Shown one piece after another: positions 7,734 through 14,560 of a DNA stretch of 24,824 bases. This DNA is from Dehalococcoidia bacterium UBA5748. Lineage in GTDB: Bacteria; Chloroflexota; Dehalococcoidia; Dehalococcoidales; UBA5627. The position numbers and the translations under genes are program-made. Each line of letters opens with the position of its first letter. The stretch's first letter is position 1. Where the stretch lies: positions 1-24,824 of the forward strand of contig DIFM01000012.1 in NCBI GenBank assembly GCA_002419135.1, in the 5' to 3' direction. The notes beneath the pieces are model-generated. The model ran no database searches and was not told the DNA's origin. It saw only the letters and a program-made list of their open reading frames with translations.

Positions 7734-8576
7734 TTATTCTGAGAACACATTAACCTCTAACTGCTTCATAAGTTCATTTACAAATTCGAAGGCTTCCCTT
7801 TGAATACGGGTACGTTCCTCCGGATCCTCCAATTCCATGAAATCAGCTACTCCAACCGGTCCAATCCCGTTTACTTCGTTAAACTTAGCTTTGATTTTTC
7901 CAAGACCTTCTTTTGCTAGCTTGTTACCAATCACGGGTTTTATGGCTTCAGCCAAGGCTTCAATACCACCAGGGAAATAACGGCAACAGAAGAATATATC
8001 AAAGGCATCTTTTTCTTTCAATCGATCCCAAAGAGCCATTCCTTTTGTTACCAGAAAAGGTCCGGCAGAAGCAATATTTATCGTCACTTCATTTATTGCC
8101 CCATTCGGTAAAGTACCTTTAATTTTCACTTTCAAGGGAGCGTCAAAAACAAGATCACATCCTCTCGCCTTTCTCGCCTGGGCATCCTGAACTTTTTGAT
8201 GTCATCGATTTTTCCCTGTACCACCGTATTCTCCAGCTAGCAGATCAATTTGAACCGTGGCTTTTTTGCCCGGTTCAATACCAATATCGCGGTAGAATAT
8301 AAATGGTTGTTCACCTGTTTGATAATAACCCCTTGATAGTAATGTTTTGACTATGGTCTTATATGCAGTGCTAGAAATATTCTTAAAATCCAGTGCGAGG
8401 TCAACATCTAAAGATCCAGGATGTTTTCCCTTAGCCGACGGAATAAGTAATGGCGGAACATTTCCCCCGATAAGAACAATGTTGTCTCTATACTCGCCCA
8501 AGATAGTGATTATCTCCACCATCACGGAAAAACATGCTTGAACCTCTGGCTGACCATAGTCGCTCTTTTTTACCAT
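7734..8576 (-). pseudogene. AbiEii-like nucleotidyltransferase toxin with an internal TGA stop
   Basis: The 281-codon frame is interrupted only by TGA at 8204-8202 (codon 125), in the context K-N-R-stop-H-Q-K. The N-terminal part has a nucleotidyltransferase signature: LIGG (35-38), then GSLDVDLALD with Asp57 and Asp59. After the stop the same frame continues QDAQARKARGCDLVF and the helical domain with LWDRLKEKDAFDIFFC and PEERTRIQREAFEFV, typical of AbiEii-like toxins of type IV systems. One CGA-to-TGA change explains the break. The gene overlaps the upstream antitoxin gene by 7 bp and lies 87 bp before the primase-helicase. A TTG at 8135 could begin only a C-terminal piece without the catalytic Asp residues. 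Confidence 0.8.
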
Positions 8577-9622
8577 TTTGGTTTTATCCTTTGTTCAAGT
8601 AAAAACTTGGCGGATTCTTCCCCTCGACCCTTGAAACTAATAAGATCGAGATACAACTGAACATCGCTGACAACTTTCATGTCATGAGTTTCATTACTGC
8701 CGTAAAAAACGCCCTCGTCGTATGGTTCTAATATCGTAAAATTGGGTCCGGATGATACTTCTTTTAAACCAAGCTGATCAACCACTTCACTTATATTTTT
8801 ACCAACATAAGCAAATCCTCTCGTGTATCTAGAGAACGGAGCCACTAAGGCAGCTCCAGAGAATAATGTTAATGCATAGGGAATCTGCTGCTGCCTACAA
8901 TATTGAGATAATTTCTGCTCGATATCCCTTATATTATCGAAGCTAAAATAATCATATATTTTATTTTTTCTGAAAGAATAATTCTTAGCCCATTCTTCAA
9001 GAAGCTCAATAGGCCGAGTAAGTGCAAGGTATTTATCACCGCTGATATATTCCAGGTCGAGTAACCGTTCTTTTACTTTAGATACTAGACCAATACTGAC
9101 GTTTGACTCCTTGGCTAATTCCCACACTCCCCACGGTCGTCGCTGTGGGTTGCTGAACAAGACACGCAATATTCGGCTCGATTTCGGACTAAATATAGAA
9201 CGGACCCGCCGTTTCTCGACAATAGGATTAGGGTAATACTTTCTCTCGATATAGACACGATCGAAAGTTAGGAAACAATTTCCCGCGAGATCAATGTAGC
9301 CAACCTTATTTTGTTTGCATAGATTGGCGGTATCTTCGCTAATATATGGAGCTGCCACCATTGGATAAGCATTTTCAATCAGGTTTGAGTATTCTCTTAG
9401 TTGTTGGATGGCAGTTCTTATAATTCTTGGTTCGCCTAGAGATTTGATCTCGATTAATAGACTTAGGAGCCTGCCATTAATTTTAAATTTCACTTCCAGA
9501 TCAACCCGAACATTACCTAAGCTTGCTTCTAACAAAGATTCATTAACCTTTATAAAAGGCACAGCGGACAATATGTGCTCGAGTTCATCTTTTATCTTGT
9601 AAAGTATAGCTTGTTCGTTCAT
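8570..9622 (-). CDS. AbiEi-family type IV antitoxin with a nuclease-like N-terminus
   Basis: The 350-residue protein has an N-terminal segment with a PD-(D/E)XK-like pattern (Asp41, then Glu58-Ile-Lys60 in LLIEIKS). The family block GYIDLAGNCFLTF (108-120), SIFSPKSSRILRVLF, and a winged helix (about 164-200, containing ELAKESNVSIGLVSKVKERL) follow. The C-terminal block DVQLYLDLISFKGRGEESAKFLLEQ is typical of AbiEi antitoxins. It should counter the nucleotidyltransferase encoded downstream and repress the operon. Whether the N-terminus cuts DNA is unknown. It overlaps the toxin gene by 7 bp and looks intact. Confidence 0.8.
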   Translation of the reverse strand: MNEQAILYKIKDELEHILSAVPFIKVNESLLEASLGNVRVDLEVKFKINGRLLSLLIEIKSLGEPRIIRTAIQQLREYSNLIENAYPMVAAPYISEDTANLCKQNKVGYIDLAGNCFLTFDRVYIERKYYPNPIVEKRRVRSIFSPKSSRILRVLFSNPQRRPWGVWELAKESNVSIGLVSKVKERLLDLEYISGDKYLALTRPIELLEEWAKNYSFRKNKIYDYFSFDNIRDIEQKLSQYCRQQQIPYALTLFSGAALVAPFSRYTRGFAYVGKNISEVVDQLGLKEVSSGPNFTILEPYDEGVFYGSNETHDMKVVSDVQLYLDLISFKGRGEESAKFLLEQRIKPKW

Positions 9623-9640
9623 TCAATATTTCACCATAAC

Positions 9641-9670
9641 GTATAATTTCACCATCTGGTGAAATTATAC
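9641..9670. promoter_or_regulatory. Operator IR1, 30-bp perfect palindrome
   Basis: Two 14-bp arms match perfectly around TC. The core is TTTCACCATCTGGTGAAA at 9647-9664. It covers the -10 and the expected start site. AbiEi antitoxins are known to autorepress through inverted repeats in their promoters. Confidence 0.75.
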
Positions 9671-9693
9671 TATTTAGTAAAAACGAAAGTCAA
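9664..9693 (-). promoter_or_regulatory. Promoter of the AbiE-like/TOTE operon
   Basis: On the minus strand TTGACT (9693-9688), an 18-nt spacer and TATAAT (9669-9664) precede the antitoxin ATG at 9622. The -10 lies inside the palindrome at 9641-9670, so protein binding there would block transcription. Confidence 0.7.
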
Positions 9694-9713
9694 GAATATT
9701 TCACTTAATCTGG

Positions 9714-9737
9714 TAGTTTCACCGTTTGGTGAAACTA
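9714..9737. promoter_or_regulatory. Operator IR2, second palindrome with the same half-sites
   Basis: Ten-base arms (TAGTTTCACC and GGTGAAACTA) flank GTTT. The core TTTCACC-N4-GGTGAAA equals that of IR1, and the centres are 70 bp apart. It lies upstream of the -35. A lone TTTCACC half-site at 9629-9635 is a further copy near the gene start. Confidence 0.7.
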
Positions 9738-9761
9738 AACACTTTAATAATTCAGATTCTG

Positions 9762-9765
9762 TTAG
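9762..9765. repeat. IS5 target-site duplication, left
   Basis: TTAG directly outside the left inverted repeat; the partner copy is at 11585-11588. Confidence 0.75.
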
Positions 9766-9920
9766 GAAACCTCTGAACAAGCTTCAAACCAATAATAGTC
9801 TGTTTTTATCGGGCTTAATTTACCCCGAAAAGATGAAATCGGGCGTTTTCATTGGTGGTTTCAGGTCACTTAAATCCTCTTTTCGAGGGCATTTTTAATA
9901 TTTTTCGTGTTTTGGGCATA

Positions 9921-10262
9921 CTACCCCCTTGCCATCTTTAATTCATTTCGGACAAGATACAAGTTTGCCAGCGCAAACAGACTAAACACCTGCACCGCAT
10001 TTTTATATAGTCCTTTGTATCTCACTCTCTGATAACCCCAAAGGTGTTTCACTACCCGGAAAGCATGTTCTACCTTGGCGCGTGTCTGGCTCTGCTTATG
10101 GTTGTATTCCAGATCTTCGGGACTCAATTGATAATGTCTGTAGCCTTTACGATTGATGCACCACTTGATGCCTTTTCCTTCATATTCTGTTCTCCTTTTC
10201 TCACCGGTATAGGCGCTATCCCCGTATACAGTTTGCTCTTCGCCGTGCAGTAGCTGATCCAT
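9921..10262 (-). pseudogene. IS5-family transposase, C-terminal fragment
   Basis: The fragment holds the second catalytic Asp (VYGDSAYTG) and the catalytic Glu (RAKVEHAFRVVK) of the DDE domain, ending VRYKGLYKNAVQVFSLFALANLYLVR. The homologous frame extends upstream of the ATG to about 10286 (VHDSQVMDQLLHG), where a small indel breaks it from the preceding part (10279-10288). It is therefore not a separate gene. Confidence 0.85.
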
Positions 10263-11044
10263 GACTTGTGAATCGTGAACTGGGCATTCGTAACCACGAC
10301 GCTATGTACTAATCCCTTACCGGTATCCGTGCCAATATGAGCCTTCATGCCGAAATACCATTGATTGCCCTTTTTCGTGGAATGCATCTCATTATCTCTG
10401 GCATTATCACGGTTTTTGGTCGATGACGGGGCACTGATTATCGTGGCATCAACTATCGTTCCTTCTCGCAGAATCAACTGCTCCTCTACCGATTGTCTCG
10501 TTTCAAAGGGTAACTCTTTAATAGATTCTTTTAATAGCTCTCTCCCTTTTACCCCGAAGACATCACTCACTTCATCTATTACAATCGCATATTTGGCTAA
10601 AGTAGCATGGATACGGTTCTTGAATTTCGTCCTGACCGATACCAATGCCATACGCATTCGTGATAACTCCCGCTGGTCCCTGATTTCAGCTGGCGGTATC
10701 CAGACTTCCGGTAAACTCCCATTCAGGCCTAATATTGCTAATCCCCTGGCATCCAATTTATCGGTCTTATTTATTCTGCCCATCATCAGTTTGGCTTTTC
10801 GGGGATGTACCAGAATCGGTGTGTGCCCTGCTTGCTCCATGGCTTCCACCATCCAGTACCAATTCCCTACACTCTCTATTGCTATCGGTGAATTCTCCGG
10901 CAGTGTACTTAAATACTTTCGATATGTTTCCTTATCATGCGGCACTCTTTCACAAGAACTCATTACTCCTTTTTCATTCACAATACTAAAAACAGAGTAT
11001 TTCTTATGGGCGTCATCTCCTATATAATGTTTCATGGGCTGCAT
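10124..11044 (-). pseudogene. Chimeric frame: IS110 transposase N-terminus joined to the IS5 transposase middle
   Basis: Residues 1 to about 191 are the DEDD domain of an IS110-family transposase: GDDAHKK, AIESVGNWYW, KTDKLDA and the helical region through FETRQSVEEQ. The C-terminal Transposase_20 half is missing. From about residue 192 the same frame becomes IS5 transposase (LREGTIVDATIISAPSSTKN, the first DDE Asp), then runs out of the IS5 frame after VVVTNA because of an indel near 10285. The final 45 or so residues are out-of-frame. A start at 11035 (MKHYIGDD) has better spacing from AAGGAGG than the ATG at 11044. No active product is expected. Confidence 0.8.
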
Positions 11045-11110
11045 TTCCTCCTTTGGTTTGTTTTTCTTACCTCTATTTTAAGAGGATTTGCAGCTCTTTC
11101 ATATAATCAA
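10478..11110 (-). mobile_element. IS110-family fragment inserted in the IS5 transposase
   Basis: Removing about 633 bp between the near-identical junction sequences AATCAACTGC (10472-10481) and AATCAACAGC (11105-11114) rejoins the IS5 frame as GLLL then LREGT. The insert contains only the first half of an IS110 transposase and about 60 bp upstream of it. The exact ends are uncertain by about 6 bp because of the shared AATCAA. Confidence 0.7.
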
Positions 11111-11515
11111 CAGCAATCCCTTATCCGACAGATATTGATTCGTTTGTGCAAATATCTTTCTGGTGAGGTCGTGTTTTTCCAGCAAATGTCTGAAATGCAG
11201 TATCGTGGTCTCGTCGGGTATGACATCCGTCTCCATATCGATTTCTGCAAACCGCCTTATCGACTCACTGTCATAAAGGGCATCCTCCATGGCCGGGTCG
11301 GAGAGCTTGTACCACTGTTGCATAAAATATATCTTGAGCATCCTTTTTAGTGGCATCGGCTGCCGGCCGTTACCGGCTTTGGGATAATATTTCTTTATTT
11401 CCTCAATCAACTCACACCAGGGGATTACTTTATCCATTTCTTCAAGAAATCTTTCACGCTTCGTCTTCTTTTTCTTGTTATCATACGCCAGACTGGCAAA
11501 TGACAGCGTTTTCAT
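11099..11515 (-). pseudogene. IS5-family transposase, N-terminal fragment
   Basis: The 138 residues cover the N-terminal DUF772-type domain: PMPLKRMLKIYFMQQWYKLSD and IPDETTILHFRHLLEKHDL, ending at QYLSDKGLLL where the IS110 fragment begins. The ATG at 11515 has a GAGAGGG ribosome site. The sequence resumes at about 10477 in the chimeric frame. Confidence 0.85.
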
Positions 11516-11584
11516 TTCAATTCCCTCTCTAATAAATCCTTTGTTCTTAATTATACCTAATATGCGGACTTATTCAGAGAGTTC

Positions 11585-11588
11585 TTAG
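11585..11588. repeat. IS5 target-site duplication, right
   Basis: TTAG directly outside the right inverted repeat; the partner copy is at 9762-9765. Confidence 0.75.
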
Positions 11589-11674
11589 GAAGTAATATGA
11601 ACCAAGAAGATAGTGTTAATTAAGGATATATCCGTGTAACTTTCGTTAACAAAAAGGGTACGGGAAAGCAAACG

Positions 11675-11693
11675 AGTTCTGTGTATTGAACTA
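11675..11693 (-). repeat. 19-bp repeat, right copy (inverted partner at 4095-4113)
   Basis: Exact reverse complement of 4095-4113, located 23 bp from the 3' end of tRNA-Asn. Read on the minus strand, the codons encode SSIHRT, as in the HTH remnant, but similarity stops right after the repeat. Confidence 0.7.
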
Positions 11694-11715
11694 CTCGCTA
11701 GCCCGTGTTTGAGTC

Positions 11716-11790
11716 TGGCTCCCCGACTAGGATTCGAACCTAGAACCTGGCGGTTAACAGCCGCACGCTCTACCGTTGAGCTATCGGGGA
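11716..11790 (-). tRNA. tRNA-Asn (GTT)
   Basis: The acceptor stem is TCCCCGA/TCGGGGA with discriminator G and an encoded CCA. The anticodon loop CTGTTAA gives GTT, and the T arm is CTAGG-TTCGAAT-CCTAG. It is the last gene of the tRNA cluster and the likely integration site of the island, which lies on its 3' side. Confidence 0.95.
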
Positions 11791-11901
11791 ACAGTAGCAA
11801 CACCAAATATTTTAATGTAAACTCTATATCCTAAACAAGCTAGCGGTTAATCAGGACGTCCCGGAACTTCGCCGTTTGCTGTTTCCCAGTTGCCCGTTAA
11901 G

Positions 11902-11975
11902 TGGCTGCCGAGCCAGGATTCGAACCTGGGCAAAAGGATTCAAAGTCCTTCGTGCTACCGCTACACAACTCGGCA
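11902..11975 (-). tRNA. tRNA-Gln (TTG)
   Basis: The acceptor stem is TGCCGAG/CTCGGCA with discriminator G and an encoded CCA. The anticodon loop CTTTGAA gives TTG, and the T arm is CCAGG-TTCGAAT-CCTGG. Confidence 0.95.
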
Positions 11976-12005
11976 ACAAAAATACTATTTTTTAAGTTAC
12001 TAAAA

Positions 12006-12094
12006 TGGTGCCGAAGGTCGGGGTCGAACCGACACGAGAGTTGCCCCTCAACAGTTTTTGAGACTGTCGCGTCTGCCTATTCCGCCACTTCGGC
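12006..12094 (-). tRNA. tRNA-Leu (CAA)
   Basis: The acceptor stem GCCGAAG/CTTCGGC has discriminator A and an encoded CCA. The stem ACAGT/ACTGT holds the loop CTCAAAA with anticodon CAA. The 89-nt length and long variable arm are typical of class II tRNA. Confidence 0.95.
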
Positions 12095-12131
12095 TGGATA
12101 TAACCAGTTACATTGTCAAAGAACAAAACAG

Positions 12132-12207
<76 letters not shown>

Positions 12208-12377
12208 GAAACAGAATAAAAAGGTAATGTCCTCTAATCCGCAATATTATATCATAATTATTTTTTAGTGGCTACTTGAACTCAACTATAGGGATTTTTG
12301 GTTTGCTGTCCTTTTGTGGATTTTTAAATTCCAGTCGAGCGTAAGCCTATTTTTTATATTATCAGAATATATTCTAT

Positions 12378-13109
12378 CTACAAGTGAACCTTTTTAAGAT
12401 TGCCGATGCGTTTATACTTAATAGCTTCCTTAAAAGCAGTCAATGATACCTGCTCTGCCATTTTACTTAATCGGATAACGTCCACCAGATACTCCTGTCT
12501 CGAAGTATGAACTTTTGTCCCCAGATATATCTCGGTGATTTGATAATCCCGCATTGCCGATTCGATTAAAAGCCAGATATCCACCCCCCACCCGTCCGGC
12601 CAATCCCTGCTCTTTAAAAGAGTGGTAAAAAGTTCGGCGGTAGCGCATATTTCACCGCTTAACGGCTGATTAAAGTGTGATATTTCAGGAAAAAACACGC
12701 CTGATAGCGGCTTGGCAACCAGCTTGGTAACAGCCCCGTCATACTCTGCCCGCCGGTAATAACCACGCGACATATCGCAGGCTTTTTCGATTACCGGCTC
12801 AGCCAGCAGGTCCACCCATTCCGGAGTAAGGTTGATAATATCGGCATCCAAAAATAATATTTGCTCTGCGCCTCTCTTAATGGCTTCTTTTGCGCCGTCT
12901 CTCATTGCCGTTCCCTTGGCAGGATAAATATTCTTGCTTTGTCTGATAACTGTGGCGCCGGCGTCCCTGGCTTCCTTCTTGGTATTATCGCCGGAGTTAC
13001 CGTCAACCACCATGATTTCCGGTTTAAACTTGCTTTTCCTGGCAATTTCTATACACTCAGCTATGGTTTTTTCTTCGTTTCGTGCCGGAAAAATAACAAA
13101 TAAACTCAT
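12378..13109 (-). CDS. GT-A fold glycosyltransferase, GpgS-like
   Basis: The 243-residue family-2-like glycosyltransferase shows FPARNEEKTI (7-16, nucleotide-sugar site), VVDGNSGDNT (34-43), KGTAMRDG, the metal-binding DAD (88-90), QPLSGE and GWGVDIWLLI. The order of motifs recalls glucosyl-3-phosphoglycerate synthase and related compatible-solute enzymes; the sugar donor and acceptor cannot be read from sequence. It has no membrane segment. It lies 23 bp downstream of a small hypothetical gene on the same strand, so the two are probably co-transcribed. Confidence 0.8.
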   Translation of the reverse strand: MSLFVIFPARNEEKTIAECIEIARKSKFKPEIMVVDGNSGDNTKKEARDAGATVIRQSKNIYPAKGTAMRDGAKEAIKRGAEQILFLDADIINLTPEWVDLLAEPVIEKACDMSRGYYRRAEYDGAVTKLVAKPLSGVFFPEISHFNQPLSGEICATAELFTTLLKSRDWPDGWGVDIWLLIESAMRDYQITEIYLGTKVHTSRQEYLVDVIRLSKMAEQVSLTAFKEAIKYKRIGNLKKVHL

Positions 13110-13132
13110 TTAAATCACCTCTCTTATAGTTA

Positions 13133-13375
13133 TTATAGTTCAATTCCTATATGGTCGAGCGACCCTTCTTCGCGGAGCATAATCGCCCGGCACAGCACCA
13201 TGGCAGTCTTTGCCGGCATTGTTAACTCGCTTCTTTTCCCTTCATAATCCCAAAACTCAAAAGTTATATTGTTTTCATCCGCATACCGCACAACCAGCTT
13301 TTCAGCGTCGATATCAACGTCACTTTCAACACCGGAAACCAGTTTCATCCACGTTCTGACCTGCTGCGACATCAT
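13133..13375 (-). CDS. Small hypothetical protein (80 residues)
   Basis: I do not recognise this family. The protein is soluble, with alternating charged strands (VDIDAEKLVVRYADENNITFEFWDYEG) and a C-terminal helix (AKTAMVLCRAIMLREEG). The ATG at 13375 (or the next codon) follows an AAAAGGGGGG ribosome site. The glycosyltransferase starts 23 bp after its stop, which supports a real gene in a two-gene operon. Confidence 0.6.
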   Translation of the reverse strand: MMSQQVRTWMKLVSGVESDVDIDAEKLVVRYADENNITFEFWDYEGKRSELTMPAKTAMVLCRAIMLREEGSLDHIGIEL

Positions 13376-13681
13376 TAAACCCCCCTTTTCGCTTTTTTTA
13401 TCAATAAAAACAAATAATGTTTTCAGTAGACAGATATTGACTGTAAATTGAGGTAATCACATTATACAACCTTAATACTGCGATATAAATAGTTTTTTAA
13501 GAATATGCAATATATTACTAAAATCCCTACTATTTCAAGATTTGTATGTCAATTCAAATGATACCGGTTATTTCATAGCATATTGATACTAACAAAAAGC
13601 TTCAAATAACGTTTTATATAGTGAGGATAATAAAAACAGCTATGCTTAAATCTATCTGTTTATAGCTGAAAGGAGAAGATT
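13376..13681. other. Intergenic region between divergent genes
   Basis: This AT-rich stretch of 306 bp has no coding frame I can support. Near its right end CAGCTAT (13637-13643) can pair with ATAGCTG (13662-13668) just before the ribosome site of the next gene. No convincing -35/-10 pair is visible. Confidence 0.5.
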
Positions 13682-13990
13682 ATGAGCGGTTTTCCCCAAA
13701 AGGATTTTTCAGATCATGATCAAAAGATAAATAGAATAATCGCTGCCCTGGAAGAGGAGGCTGTTTATATCAGGCAAATGAATGACAAATTAAATATATT
13801 ATCCGAGCAATGGCAGGCTATCAGGAGAAAACTGGCCGATGATGATATGGCTAAAAACATTAAAAAACTAGATATTGATAACAATATAAACATACAAGCC
13901 GGCTCGACAGAAAGAGAAATGGAAGAATTAATACTCTGTATTATAAAAGAAGTTAATAACCACCATATCGAATTCGTTTGTCTAAATTAA
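13682..13990 (+). CDS. Small coiled-coil hypothetical protein (102 residues)
   Basis: The ATG at 13682 has a strong AAGGAGAAG ribosome site. The product is highly charged and mostly helical; residues 15-55 (HDQKINRIIAALEEEAVYIRQMNDKLNILSEQWQAI) have the heptad spacing of a coiled coil. There is no catalytic motif, signal peptide or membrane segment. I do not recognise it. It stands alone on its strand, convergent with the DUF7000 gene. Confidence 0.6.
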   Translation: MSGFPQKDFSDHDQKINRIIAALEEEAVYIRQMNDKLNILSEQWQAIRRKLADDDMAKNIKKLDIDNNINIQAGSTEREMEELILCIIKEVNNHHIEFVCLN

Positions 13991-14025
13991 GCCTGCGCTT
14001 CATCAGGATTGATTTTCCTATTATA

Positions 14026-14520
14026 TTAATGTATGGATAGAAATTCCTCGATATCTGCTATAAACTCCAAAGCACCTTTCTCTATCTCCGCCGTTAATTT
14101 ATCTCTGTCACCGAAATCAGGATTATCGACTACGGTATGCTCTAAAATAGAATCTACCCCCTTGTCTTGAGGCACAATGCGATATTTCTTCCAGCCGCTT
14201 TCTTTGAACAACTGCCAGTACTGCTTCTGAACGTTCCTGTTATACCCCGATAGCCATACCTCGAAACCGAATTTTTCGTGAATAAAGATTATGGCAACTT
14301 TCAAATTGCGTTCTTTTAAAGATTGGGGAGAAAAGGAAAAATAGGTCATATCCATATAGCCGTAATAGATGTTGCCGGAAACGAAATAATCCGGATATTT
14401 ATCCTTAAAGTAGTTCCGTAAAGCCATAACGTACGACATCAAGCCCTGATAAGCTTTCTGTATGCAACCTTTTTCCATCTGCTTTTTATATTCATTCGTA
14501 TATTCCGTTAACGATTCCAT
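14026..14520 (-). CDS. DUF7000 family protein
   Basis: The 164-residue soluble protein matches my memory of the DUF7000 family: QKAYQGLMSYVMALRNYFKDKYPDYFVSGNIYYGYMDMTYF, the FIHEKFGFEVWLSGYN strand, and DSILEHTVVDNPDF near the C-terminus. The function is unknown. It follows mtaB by 40 bp on the same strand, with a GAGAGGG ribosome site, so it may be co-transcribed with mtaB. Confidence 0.7.
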   Translation of the reverse strand: MESLTEYTNEYKKQMEKGCIQKAYQGLMSYVMALRNYFKDKYPDYFVSGNIYYGYMDMTYFSFSPQSLKERNLKVAIIFIHEKFGFEVWLSGYNRNVQKQYWQLFKESGWKKYRIVPQDKGVDSILEHTVVDNPDFGDRDKLTAEIEKGALEFIADIEEFLSIH

Positions 14521-14560
14521 ATCAGAATCCCTCTCTTATTCAGGATAATTCGCAACGACG

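Larger units (their letters stand above)
9766..11584 (-). mobile_element. IS5-family insertion sequence, inactive
   Basis: The ends are GAAACCTCTGAACAAG (9766-9781) and, reversed, GAACTCTCTGAATAAG (11584-11569), matching at 13 of 16 positions. TTAG at 9762-9765 and 11585-11588 is the 4-bp target duplication, fitting the YTAR preference of the IS5 group. The transposase is split by an IS110 fragment and separately by a frameshift. Without the fragment the element would be about 1.19 kb, normal for IS5. About 155 bp between the left end and the transposase stop hold no gene. Confidence 0.85.

Noticed and set aside
8202..8204. UGA read-through or selenocysteine in the nucleotidyltransferase
   Set aside because: UGA ends lgt and ilvC in this window, no SECIS-like element stands out, and the position is an expected Arg, so nonsense mutation is simpler.
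9647..9734. CRISPR-like array from repeated TTTCACC/GGTGAAA
   Set aside because: The repeats are short palindromic operator half-sites in a promoter, with no regular repeat-spacer structure and no cas genes.
9659..9898. Plus-strand ORF of 79 residues
   Set aside because: It crosses the operators, the IS5 left end and its target duplication, and has no family similarity or ribosome site.
11585..11806. Minus-strand ORF of 73 residues beginning MVLLLFPDSSTVERAAVNRQ
   Set aside because: Its N-terminal half is tRNA-Asn translated. The later SSIHRT part is only the 19-bp repeat.
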